Made by a program: the position numbers and the translations under genes. Positions 24,040-31,511 of a stretch of 33,383 nt of DNA are shown in pieces; positions within the stretch are counted from its first letter, which is position 1, and each line of letters starts with the position of its first letter. Below the pieces are notes generated by a model. It worked only from the letters and a program-made list of their open reading frames with translations. It did no database searches and was not told the origin of the DNA. The stretch comes from SUG2458 sp963651465 (GTDB taxonomy: Bacteria; Bacillota_I; Bacilli_A; RFN20; CAG-826): the NCBI GenBank assembly GCA_963651465.1, contig CAVJPS010000007.1, forward strand, positions 1 through 33,383, written 5' to 3'.

Positions 24040-24822
24040 ATGTTATTAACAGATTTTAGTGTCACTCCATTTTTTCCACAAAGTGGAATGACAATACAGT
24101 TTGACTGGTTTACTTTAGCGTATGCCATTATAATTGTTATATGTCTTTTATTAGGTATCTTTAAAGGATTTATGAACACTTTAGTAAATGCTTTAGGTGG
24201 AATTGCCGTACTTGTGTTAGCGTTCTTACTTGCAAAACCAGTTGGCAATTTATTATGTAATTCATTTGGTTGGGGTGAATCACTAAGTGGTACTTGGTAT
24301 AACTTCTTGGTTTCGAAGAGTTCTGATTTCTCTGCATCAGTTGATGTAGCAAATGCTGAAGCTGCTATCTCTGCTGGTTTAGAAAGTGCTGGTATTCCTG
24401 GTGCATTATGTGGAACTGTTTTAAAACTTGCATTACCATTTGTTCCTGCTGAAGGTACATTTGTTGTTGGTGTAGCATTAGCTGATGCTTTAACAAATTA
24501 TTGTTTCATTGCAGGTGCATTTATTGTATTAGTAATTGTATTTGGAATTGTCTTAGTAATTTTAAAGAAACTTATTAAAGGTATTACCGAAATTAAGTTA
24601 ATTAAAGTTGTAGATAAATTGTTAGGAGCTGCTGCTGGATTAGTTCTTGGTGTTACAATAGTTGCATTCATAAGTTATGGCTTATCATTCTTAATCTCAG
24701 TACCTCAATGTTCAGACTTTATTACAAATTCCTTATTCTTAAATGACGATACAGTATGGACATTCTCGAAAGCAGTTTATAACTATAACTTAGTTGGCAA
24801 ATTATTCGAATTATATGTTTAA
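24040..24822 (+). CDS. CvpA-family membrane protein
   Basis: Polytopic membrane protein of the colicin-V-production family, 260 aa with about four helices: about 26-45, 50-70, 152-178 and 195-222. The hallmark IKVVDKLLGAAAGLVLGV is present before the last helix. A long extracellular segment (about 72-150) with two Cys separates the helix pairs, longer than in the 160-aa E. coli protein. The molecular function of CvpA is poorly defined; it has been linked to envelope stress. GAGGAGG precedes the start. It is a single gene with a near-perfect terminator. Confidence 0.82.
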   Translation: MLLTDFSVTPFFPQSGMTIQFDWFTLAYAIIIVICLLLGIFKGFMNTLVNALGGIAVLVLAFLLAKPVGNLLCNSFGWGESLSGTWYNFLVSKSSDFSASVDVANAEAAISAGLESAGIPGALCGTVLKLALPFVPAEGTFVVGVALADALTNYCFIAGAFIVLVIVFGIVLVILKKLIKGITEIKLIKVVDKLLGAAAGLVLGVTIVAFISYGLSFLISVPQCSDFITNSLFLNDDTVWTFSKAVYNYNLVGKLFELYV

Positions 24823-24827
24823 TCGAT

Positions 24828-24852
24828 AAAGGATTGCATTGCAATCCTTTTT
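24828..24852 (+). terminator. Terminator after the CvpA-like gene
   Basis: AAAGGATTGC pairs with GCAATCCTTT around a minimal loop, followed by T. Confidence 0.88.
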
Positions 24853-24893
24853 CTTTTCTAAAAAAATGATATACTTTTATATGGTGATTTATT

Positions 24894-25730
24894 ATGTTTT
24901 TAATTCGTAAAGTAAAGAAAAGTGATCGTGATGATATTATTATGTTTTTTGATTATGGAAAATCTATGACTTTAGATGACATTAATATTAAAGAGACATA
25001 TAAAAAAATAGATCATGAATTAATAAAAGATTTAACTTCTGTTGCGGATGGAGATAATTATGCTTTCCAAGGCTTTATTGGTTTTATTAACACTTCAATT
25101 CAAAATATTATTTATTGTCCTTTTCTAATAGTAGATGAGAAACAACAAAAAGAAAAAATATTAGATTCTCTTATTAAAGATGCTATAAATGGTGCTCGTT
25201 ATATTGGAGTGGACGCCATTTTATTAAAAGGTGATTTAAATATATTTAAAAAATATGGATTTAAAAAAGCTTCTTTAAATGGAATAAAAAAAGAAGACGA
25301 TGATGACGATAATTTATTAGTTTATCTTTTAAAAGATAATATTGGTGAATTTAATTTTTCAATAGAAACTTCATTTGTTGAAAAGAATAATGAAGTTATA
25401 GTTAATGGCGATGAGAATAAAAATGCCCAAAGCAATATTATAAATGAAGATATGTTAGCATTACAGAAAAAATATAAAAAAACCTCACGTTTGGTTTTGA
25501 TTATTTCGATAATTTTATTTGCATTATGTCTTGTGGCTGTATTTCTTAAAAACGCAAATATTATAAGTTATAAAGCATCATTTGTTACTTTATTAATTTC
25601 ACTTAGTATTGTTTTAGAATGTTTAGGAATTTTAAATTTACGTAGTAAAAGGAAAATTAATGCCTTATTTGGCTTTATAAGCGGTGGCTTACTTGATATT
25701 CTTGCAATAGTATATCTAATCATAGGGTAA
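24894..25730 (+). CDS. GNAT-like acetyltransferase domain fused to a C-terminal membrane domain
   Basis: A 278-aa protein that I recognise only in part. Residues 1-150 follow the GNAT order: FLIRKVKKSDRDDIIMFF, then a central CPFLIVDEKQQKEKILDSLI strand-helix, and KGDLNIFKKYGFKKAS, which is like YhbS-type acetyltransferases. The acetyl-CoA loop normally reads Q/R-x-x-G-x-G/A; here it is QQKEKI with no Gly, so CoA binding is doubtful. Residues about 150-195 are a polar linker. Three membrane helices follow (about 198-216, 224-246, 255-277). The start is preceded by GGTGAT (24883-24888). It has no operon partner. It could be a membrane-tethered regulator or a dead enzyme; the function is unknown. 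Confidence 0.6.
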   Translation: MFLIRKVKKSDRDDIIMFFDYGKSMTLDDINIKETYKKIDHELIKDLTSVADGDNYAFQGFIGFINTSIQNIIYCPFLIVDEKQQKEKILDSLIKDAINGARYIGVDAILLKGDLNIFKKYGFKKASLNGIKKEDDDDDNLLVYLLKDNIGEFNFSIETSFVEKNNEVIVNGDENKNAQSNIINEDMLALQKKYKKTSRLVLIISIILFALCLVAVFLKNANIISYKASFVTLLISLSIVLECLGILNLRSKRKINALFGFISGGLLDILAIVYLIIG

Positions 25731-25901
25731 AAAACGCAAAATAATTCTATTTTTTTGATAGTTTGATATTTAATAAATATCATTATGTATGTTAATATTA
25801 TAGTAGATGGGAATTAAAAATTGTGTTTTAATATTTGTATTTTTTTTGAATTAAATATTGAAATTCATGCTTATATAAGTGAATACGAAGGAGGATGAAT
25901 T

Positions 25902-26714
25902 ATGAAACTTTATCAATACTTATGGCCAACTTCATGGGAGGATTTTCTATCAAAATATAAAAATCCTTGGTATCTTGTTGATGTTATTATTTCGGTTATA
26001 GTTCTTTCATTCTTAATATTTTGTGTTTTTAAATTTATTAAATCTACAAGTGCTCGTGTTATTTATATTATTAGCCTATCATTATTGTTTGCTTGTTTAG
26101 CTATCGGATTAATCATTGCTGCAGTTATGATTGGTTCATTTGTTATTTTACTAACTATTGTTGTATTAATTATTTCTGGCTCTGAAATTAGAGCGATTAT
26201 GCATAATGATTTAGGATGGAAAGGAACTATTACAACTAAATCAAATAAAAATATGGGTAATGTTGAAAATCTATCAAATGTTTTAGAAGATGCAATTATT
26301 CATATGTCAAAAAACAAATGTGGTGCACTTATCACAATTGAAAGAAAAGATCGTATTACATCTGATCGCTTTTCTCGTTATAGTGATTGTGAATGTGAAG
26401 TAACATCTGATATTATTCAAACAATTTTCTTTAAAGGTTCTCCTTTACACGATGGTGCAGCAATTATTCGTGAAGGAAAGATTATAAGAGCTGGTGTTAT
26501 TTTTGATAGTGTTTCAGTATCTGCAGCAGCTATGCCTGGTTCACTTGGTTCACGTCATCGTGCTGCTTTAGGTATTACTGAAGCGTTTGATTGTGTTTGT
26601 ATTACTGTTTCAGAAGAAACAGGTTCTATTCATATTTGTGAAAATGGTATTATTAGAAAATGTTATGTTTCAAACTTTAAAGAAACATTACTGGAAGTCT
26701 TAGAAGAAGACTAG
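25902..26714 (+). CDS. cdaA: Diadenylate cyclase CdaA (c-di-AMP synthase)
   Basis: Membrane-bound enzyme that condenses two ATP into cyclic di-AMP, the messenger controlling potassium and osmolyte balance in Firmicutes. Three helices (about 26-48, 53-73, 74-96) precede the DAC domain, which has intact catalytic motifs DGA (184-186, in LHDGAA) and RHR (218-220, in SRHRAALG). At 270 aa it is nearly identical in size to B. subtilis CdaA. The usual partners cdaR (YbbR) and glmM are absent; a Nudix gene follows 10 bases downstream instead, with its ribosome binding site next to the TAG stop. AAGGAGG precedes the start. Confidence 0.95.
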   Translation: MKLYQYLWPTSWEDFLSKYKNPWYLVDVIISVIVLSFLIFCVFKFIKSTSARVIYIISLSLLFACLAIGLIIAAVMIGSFVILLTIVVLIISGSEIRAIMHNDLGWKGTITTKSNKNMGNVENLSNVLEDAIIHMSKNKCGALITIERKDRITSDRFSRYSDCECEVTSDIIQTIFFKGSPLHDGAAIIREGKIIRAGVIFDSVSVSAAAMPGSLGSRHRAALGITEAFDCVCITVSEETGSIHICENGIIRKCYVSNFKETLLEVLEED

Positions 26715-26724
26715 GAGGTATAGT

Positions 26725-27333
26725 ATGATTCCAAAAAGTTATCTAGAATACATGTTTAAAATGGCTGCTATTGCTAAAGTTGGATTAGCTTATACAACTG
26801 ACCCTTACGCAATGGACAATTTTGAAGAAATGAACAACATTACAAATGAAATGATTAAAGATTATGCTAATGTTAATTACGATCGTCCTAATTATTTTGC
26901 AAACGAAAATGTAGTTACTCCAACATTATCAGTTGTTGTTGTTATTTTCGACGAAGACCGTAAAGTTTTATTTAAACAGATGGCTGAAAGTCATAACTGG
27001 ATGTTAATTGGTGGCTATACACAAATGTTTGAATCACCAGTTGAAACCGCTCGTCGTTGTTGTCGTGAACAATCTGGCGCTGAAACAGAAATTGTACGTT
27101 TAATTGGTATTGCTGATCGTAAGCAATTTTTACCAAAGAATGCTTTACCAGAATTTATTGTTTTATTTGAAGGACGTTTATCTACTTCATTAAAAAAGCC
27201 TACTGTACATGCAGTTGAAGATGCTCGTTTCTTTGATTTAAGTGATTTACCATTAGTTGATGAATCAACATCGGAAGATGAGTTATCACGTTATATTACT
27301 GCTGCCTACGGTAAAGATGTTTTATTCGATTAA
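26725..27333 (+). CDS. Nudix-fold hydrolase-like protein with degenerate Nudix box
   Basis: A 202-aa protein with an N-terminal helical domain (about 5-50: LEYMFKMAAIAKVGLAYTTD), as in the Nudix_N group annotated for X-linked nucleoside diphosphates. A Nudix fold follows (about 65-195). The Nudix box G-x5-E-x7-R-E-U-x-E-E-x-G-U is only partly kept: G97, E103, R111, E115 and G118 are present. The first Glu of REUxEE is C112 and the third is Q116, so two metal ligands are lost. Activity may be changed or absent. The gene is 10 bases behind cdaA, with GGAGG overlapping that gene's end, so it is probably cotranslated. A role in nucleotide sensing or turnover linked to c-di-AMP is inference. Confidence 0.8.
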   Translation: MIPKSYLEYMFKMAAIAKVGLAYTTDPYAMDNFEEMNNITNEMIKDYANVNYDRPNYFANENVVTPTLSVVVVIFDEDRKVLFKQMAESHNWMLIGGYTQMFESPVETARRCCREQSGAETEIVRLIGIADRKQFLPKNALPEFIVLFEGRLSTSLKKPTVHAVEDARFFDLSDLPLVDESTSEDELSRYITAAYGKDVLFD

Positions 27334-27429
27334 TTATAAATTTTTACCTTACCCATTTAGGTTAATTTATATTAATATATTAAAGGAAGCTTTTTAAAGC
27401 TTATTTTGTGCATATAGGAGGAATATTAA

Positions 27430-28134
27430 ATGCCAACACCACATATTAATGCAAATCCTGGTGATTTTGCAAAAACAGTCTTAATGCCCGGCGATCCATT
27501 AAGAGCTAAATTTATTGCTGAAACATTTTTAGAAAACCCACGCCTTGTTACAAGTGTTCGTAACGTTTTAGGCTATACAGGAACTTATAAAGGTAAACCA
27601 GTTTCTGTTATGGCTTCTGGTATGGGTATGCCATCTATTGGTATCTATTCTTATGAATTATACACACAATACGGAGTAGAAAATATTATTCGTATTGGTT
27701 CATGTGGATCATATAAAGAGAACATTAATTTATTTGATATTATCGTTTGCCAAGGTGCTTGTACAGATTCAAACTGGGCATCTCAATATGGTATTAATGG
27801 TTCATTCAGTGCTATTGCTGATTTTGAATTATGCCGTAAAGCATATGAAACAGCTAAAGCCAAAGGTTATAACGTTCACGTTGGTAACATTTTATCAGCT
27901 GATGTTTTCTATGATGACGATCCTGATTCATGGAAAAAATGGGCTAAACTTGGATGCTTAGGTGTCGAAATGGAATCATATGCATTATTCGCAAATGCTG
28001 CTAGATTAGGCAAAAAGGCATTATGTATCTTAACTGTTTCTGACTCATTTTTAAAACCAGAAAAAACAACTGCTGAACAAAGACAAACTGGTTTTACTCA
28101 AATGATGGAAGTTGCTCTTGAAATTGCTGAATAA
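27430..28134 (+). CDS. deoD: Purine nucleoside phosphorylase DeoD
   Basis: Cytoplasmic hexameric enzyme splitting purine (deoxy)nucleosides with phosphate into base and (deoxy)ribose-1-phosphate. The opening PTPHINANPGDFAKTVLMPG is nearly the E. coli DeoD sequence, with H5 and the phosphate-binding GDPLRAKFIAETF region. RIGSCG, VEMESYAL (ribose-binding Glu) and TVSDS with the catalytic Asp are intact. At 234 aa it is the standard size. TAGGAGGA precedes the start. It is a good partner for the surface nucleotidase and cytidine deaminase in nucleoside salvage. Confidence 0.97.
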   Translation: MPTPHINANPGDFAKTVLMPGDPLRAKFIAETFLENPRLVTSVRNVLGYTGTYKGKPVSVMASGMGMPSIGIYSYELYTQYGVENIIRIGSCGSYKENINLFDIIVCQGACTDSNWASQYGINGSFSAIADFELCRKAYETAKAKGYNVHVGNILSADVFYDDDPDSWKKWAKLGCLGVEMESYALFANAARLGKKALCILTVSDSFLKPEKTTAEQRQTGFTQMMEVALEIAE

Positions 28135-28159
28135 TTTTTAAAAAGGAAGATTACTTGTT

Positions 28160-28822
28160 ATGCTATTTAGAATAATTTTTACAATTGCATTAGTATTAAT
28201 TATTATCGCAGCATTTGTATTAATCTTATTTACCCCTATTAAGCGTTATTTTCAAAGCCGTTTTATGTTACATACGATTGCTCGTAAATTATATAAAATT
28301 GCAATTGATAACGATTACTTACTTATTAATAATTATGAATTTCAATTAGATAAGAAAGCACAAGGTAAATTTGATCATATCTTATTTGGCGATAAGTTTT
28401 TCTATTGCATTGTAGACAAAGGATATACTGGAGGCATTTCAGGAAATCTTGATGATGAAAATTGGACTTATTATGATACTTCCAAAAATGGTAAATGTAT
28501 TTATATTAGAAATACTATTAAAACCAATCATAATAGAACAAAAAAATTTTCATTAGTTACAGGTTTAGATAGGGCAGATTTAATTTCAATTGCTCTTGTT
28601 AACGATAGTTGTTTATTAGCTGAATCAATAATATCAAATAGTGATCACGAATATATTATTCATGTTTCTGAATTACCAAAATTAATTAAAGAAATCGAAT
28701 CTCGTGACATTGGTAAAATTGCTGAGGAAGATATTGAAAAAGTAGTTCAACAAAGAATTATGAGAACAAATCGTTACGAAAAAGCAAAAAAACAAAGAAA
28801 TAAAAACAAGAACAAAGAATAA
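28160..28822 (+). CDS. Membrane-anchored NERD-like (nuclease-related) domain protein
   Basis: A 220-aa protein with one N-terminal helix (about 3-26), then a region like the NERD domain: GKFDHILFGDKFFYCIVDKGYTGG in part (D72, K87, then GISGN and W102). In active members of this PD-(D/E)xK-like fold the E-x-K motif is kept; here the Glu position is V85 with D86 beside it and K87 kept, so nuclease activity is uncertain. The C-terminal tail is rich in Lys, Arg and Gln and probably coiled. It lies 25 bases behind deoD with AAAAGGAAG as ribosome binding site, likely the same transcript. The function is unknown. Confidence 0.6.
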   Translation: MLFRIIFTIALVLIIIAAFVLILFTPIKRYFQSRFMLHTIARKLYKIAIDNDYLLINNYEFQLDKKAQGKFDHILFGDKFFYCIVDKGYTGGISGNLDDENWTYYDTSKNGKCIYIRNTIKTNHNRTKKFSLVTGLDRADLISIALVNDSCLLAESIISNSDHEYIIHVSELPKLIKEIESRDIGKIAEEDIEKVVQQRIMRTNRYEKAKKQRNKNKNKE

Positions 28823-28847
28823 AGATACCACTAAGGTATCTTTTTTT
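28821..28847 (+). terminator. Terminator after the NERD-like gene
   Basis: AAAGATACC (28821-28829, overlapping the stop codon) pairs perfectly with GGTATCTTT (28835-28843), followed by a T run. Confidence 0.88.
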
Positions 28848-28916
28848 GATATTAATAACTTTTTTACTTTAGTTTTGTTTTTTTATTAGTATAATAATTA
28901 TGCGGGGGAATTATAA

Positions 28917-30074
28917 ATGAACTACGATAGCATTGTTAACTTAGTTGTAACTACTTTTAAAAAGCACTATAAGCAACTTATAGCGATGTCTTTTTGTTTA
29001 TTTGTAATTGTAATTTGCTGTTTAACGCTAAACTTAATTGTTGACGGTTCTATTTATTTAACAACTCCACTTATTATTTTACCTTTCTTTGTTTCGATGG
29101 TGATTTGTAACTTAAAAATGAAACAATTAAATGAATTTAATAATAAAGATTTTTACGCTCACTTTAAGGTAGGCTTTGCAATTGTTTTTAATGGTACCTT
29201 ACGTTATATTAGATGCTTGTTTTGTGGCATACTAACCTTCTTAGTTGTTTTATTAGCAATATATGTTATTCCTACTTCATTAGGAGTAATTGATATATCT
29301 AGACTTTCAAATTTAGCCAATGCATATATTAATAGTAAATCAACTGAAGACTACTTAGCATTACAAGCATATTTAAGTAATTTTTCCGAACCTGGTGTAA
29401 TGTATTTATATATATCTTTATTTATTAGTAATGGTTTATCAGTTATGGTATTCATGGTATTAATCATTAAGAATATGCTTATATTCTTTATTGAAACAAA
29501 CTTTGGTTGTAATAAGAACGATGCTTTAAAGATTTATCGTTTATCATTCCCAAATTTTAAAAAAACATATTTTAAAGTGAATATTAATTTATTATGGTAC
29601 TTCTTTGTAGCTTTCCCAATTGGCTATATTGCCGGAATTTATGTTGCTTCTATTTGGTCAAATGTTTATACAGTAATGTTATTTGGTGGATATGTTGGAG
29701 CATTATTATTATGTGTTCCTTTATTACCAATTGCTGTTACTTCTCAAGACGTATTATTCTCAGTATTTTCACCTTATTTCTTAGTGAACGCACGTCCAAT
29801 ATTATTAGATTCTTTACAAAAATTAAATAATACTGAAAACATTCCCGAAGAACAAAAAGAAATTATTCGTAAATTCTATGTCGATCAATTAAAACAAATT
29901 GATACAATAACAGAAGCCTTAGGAAGTGCAACAAATAATGATGATAAAACTTATCAATTTGACGATATTAATCATGATCATGAAAATGTAAGCACATATA
30001 TTGAAAATGATGACGATGACGAACAAGATACAAAAGAAGTAGATAAAAACGAAGACGAAGATAAAAAAGAATAA
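28917..30074 (+). CDS. Polytopic membrane protein of unknown function with acidic C-terminal tail
   Basis: I do not recognise a family. The 385-aa protein has about six hydrophobic segments: about 18-40, 45-63, 95-122, 160-190, 220-245 and 250-278. The first two are separated by only a few residues. Small conserved-looking motifs are absent. Residues about 280-320 are soluble helix, and about 335-385 form a strongly acidic Asp/Glu tail. The start has GGGGGA upstream and the gene stands alone between two terminators. The general pattern resembles DUF624/YesL-like or other Firmicutes membrane proteins of about six helices, but I see no sequence reason to choose one. Confidence 0.7.
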   Translation: MNYDSIVNLVVTTFKKHYKQLIAMSFCLFVIVICCLTLNLIVDGSIYLTTPLIILPFFVSMVICNLKMKQLNEFNNKDFYAHFKVGFAIVFNGTLRYIRCLFCGILTFLVVLLAIYVIPTSLGVIDISRLSNLANAYINSKSTEDYLALQAYLSNFSEPGVMYLYISLFISNGLSVMVFMVLIIKNMLIFFIETNFGCNKNDALKIYRLSFPNFKKTYFKVNINLLWYFFVAFPIGYIAGIYVASIWSNVYTVMLFGGYVGALLLCVPLLPIAVTSQDVLFSVFSPYFLVNARPILLDSLQKLNNTENIPEEQKEIIRKFYVDQLKQIDTITEALGSATNNDDKTYQFDDINHDHENVSTYIENDDDDEQDTKEVDKNEDEDKKE

Positions 30075-30079
30075 ATTTA

Positions 30080-30112
30080 AAAAGTAGACTGTTATAATTA
30101 AAGTCTACTTTT
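30080..30112 (+). terminator. Bidirectional terminator between two convergent genes
   Basis: AAAAGTAGACT (30080-30090) pairs perfectly with AGTCTACTTTT (30102-30112). It serves the membrane protein gene and the minus-strand APH-like gene. Confidence 0.82.
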
Positions 30113-30120
30113 GATTTGTC

Positions 30121-31155
30121 TTATAAATCTTTTTCTATGATTGTAGTTGCTCTTTTATTAATTTCAAATGTCGCAAAAGTAATAATGGCTTTTGAATAAG
30201 TTTTAATAGCTCTTTTATTTGGGGAATACCATTTTCCTCTTAATCTATTTTTATCTCTAATAATTAATCCTTTATATAAAAGCATAATATAATAACGTAA
30301 TAAAGTATCATTATCATTAGGATTAATTTTTATTTTTGTAGTTTTTTCAAAGCCTTTTAATAATGCAACTTTGTTTTGAAGTTTTACTAAAGGTTGAATA
30401 TTTGTTAAATCAAATAGAATATCACCATAGAAATATTCACCAGGATTAAAAACAATTAAATCTTCTTTACGATTTAAAAAATATAAATTAGATGAATCAA
30501 TAGATCCATGGACAAAATGAGGTTCAATTTTAGAAAATACTCCACGATTAACTTCAATAATACTTTTTAAAAATAATATTTCTTTACTAGCTTTTTTAAA
30601 ATATTTAATTTCATCATCGTGTAAGGCATTAACCATTTTAGAAAAAGCATCAAACCAATTTGATTCATAACCTATGATTTGATTACCATAGTGCTTTCCC
30701 TTAATCTGAGTAAAATCGCCAATAACTTCACCTGAAAAAAGATATAGCATTTTTTTATCTTTATTGTTAGGATGTAAATTTTTATATGGAGTAGCCAAAA
30801 CGTATTTATATAAGCAGAAGATATATTCGGGTTTAGGTAAATCTTTCTCTTTATAATCCGTATTGTGATAAACAATAGTAGGAACACGATTATCAGTATC
30901 GTGATTTATAATGTTATATGCCTCAATATCGTTTAACATTCTATTTTGTTCTATTGTTAATAATTTATTCAAATCTTTTTGAATTTTTAAAATATATAAA
31001 GAATTATCTGCACGAACTTTAAAAACATTATTAAAATTATTTCCTTTGATAGGAATTATATAATCTATTTTATTAATACCAGCCTCAGTTAAAAGAGAAA
31101 TTACTTTTTCGTGAGGAATATTATATTTTGCTTTAAATTTAAAAAATAATTTCAT
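30121..31155 (-). CDS. APH/choline-kinase-fold protein lacking catalytic Asp residues (probable pseudokinase)
   Basis: A 344-aa protein with the aminoglycoside-phosphotransferase fold: an N-lobe with NNVFKVR and the ATP-anchoring K57 in YILKIQ, then the C-lobe. The catalytic loop normally reads HGDxxxxN; here it is HGSIDSSN (216-223), so the base Asp is Ser218 while N223 is kept. The metal-binding Asp of the next strand is Asn237 (VFNPGE), although the later GD...D pattern (245, 249) remains. Phosphotransfer is therefore unlikely, while nucleotide binding may persist. CotS-like and other Firmicutes APH-fold proteins are alternatives. The start at 31155 is chosen for GGTGAT 4 bases upstream; an ATG at 31167 would overlap that site. 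Confidence 0.72.
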   Translation of the reverse strand: MKLFFKFKAKYNIPHEKVISLLTEAGINKIDYIIPIKGNNFNNVFKVRADNSLYILKIQKDLNKLLTIEQNRMLNDIEAYNIINHDTDNRVPTIVYHNTDYKEKDLPKPEYIFCLYKYVLATPYKNLHPNNKDKKMLYLFSGEVIGDFTQIKGKHYGNQIIGYESNWFDAFSKMVNALHDDEIKYFKKASKEILFLKSIIEVNRGVFSKIEPHFVHGSIDSSNLYFLNRKEDLIVFNPGEYFYGDILFDLTNIQPLVKLQNKVALLKGFEKTTKIKINPNDNDTLLRYYIMLLYKGLIIRDKNRLRGKWYSPNKRAIKTYSKAIITFATFEINKRATTIIEKDL

Positions 31156-31231
31156 CTTAATCACCATTAATATTATATCACTAAATATAGTTAGTAAAAC
31201 TACACTTATTTTTAATAAAGTTAAAAAATAT

Positions 31232-31256
31232 AAAAAAAAAGATACTTGCGTATCTT
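31232..31256 (-). terminator. Terminator of tRNA-Gly
   Basis: On the minus strand AAGATAC, loop GCAA and GTATCTT form a hairpin followed by a long T run (A run at 31232-31240), 13 bases after the tRNA. Confidence 0.88.
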
Positions 31257-31268
31257 ACAAATACTTAA

Positions 31269-31342
31269 TGGAGCAGGTGACGAGAATCGGACTCGCATAG
31301 CTACCTTGGCAAGGTAGTGTTCTACCACTGAACTACACCTGC
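31269..31342 (-). tRNA. tRNA-Gly (anticodon GCC)
   Basis: On the minus strand acceptor GCAGGTG pairs with CACCTGC, and TCCA is encoded at the 3' end. The anticodon stem CTACC/GGTAG encloses TTGCCAA with anticodon GCC at 31310-31308. It has its own terminator. Confidence 0.95.
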
Positions 31343-31478
31343 ATTTGCAAGATTTATTATATATGTACATTAAGGGAAATGCAAGAAGATTTTTAATATT
31401 TTTTAAACTTTTTTTCAAACCTATTTTTTATAATAATTTTAAAAAGTATATTTCAATAATGAATTATATAAAAAAGTA

Positions 31479-31487
31479 TGATAGAAT
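31479..31487 (+). promoter_or_regulatory. Extended -10 promoter of gltX
   Basis: TG-A-TAGAAT, 24 bases before the start codon, with no convincing -35. The arrangement is the same as that of the sirtuin gene. Confidence 0.5.
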
Positions 31488-31511
31488 AACGACGGACAAG
31501 AGGTGTTTTAT

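Noticed and set aside
25731..25901. c-di-AMP or other riboswitch before cdaA
   Set aside because: Only a short GATATTT/AAATATC hairpin is visible; no conserved riboswitch core is recognised.
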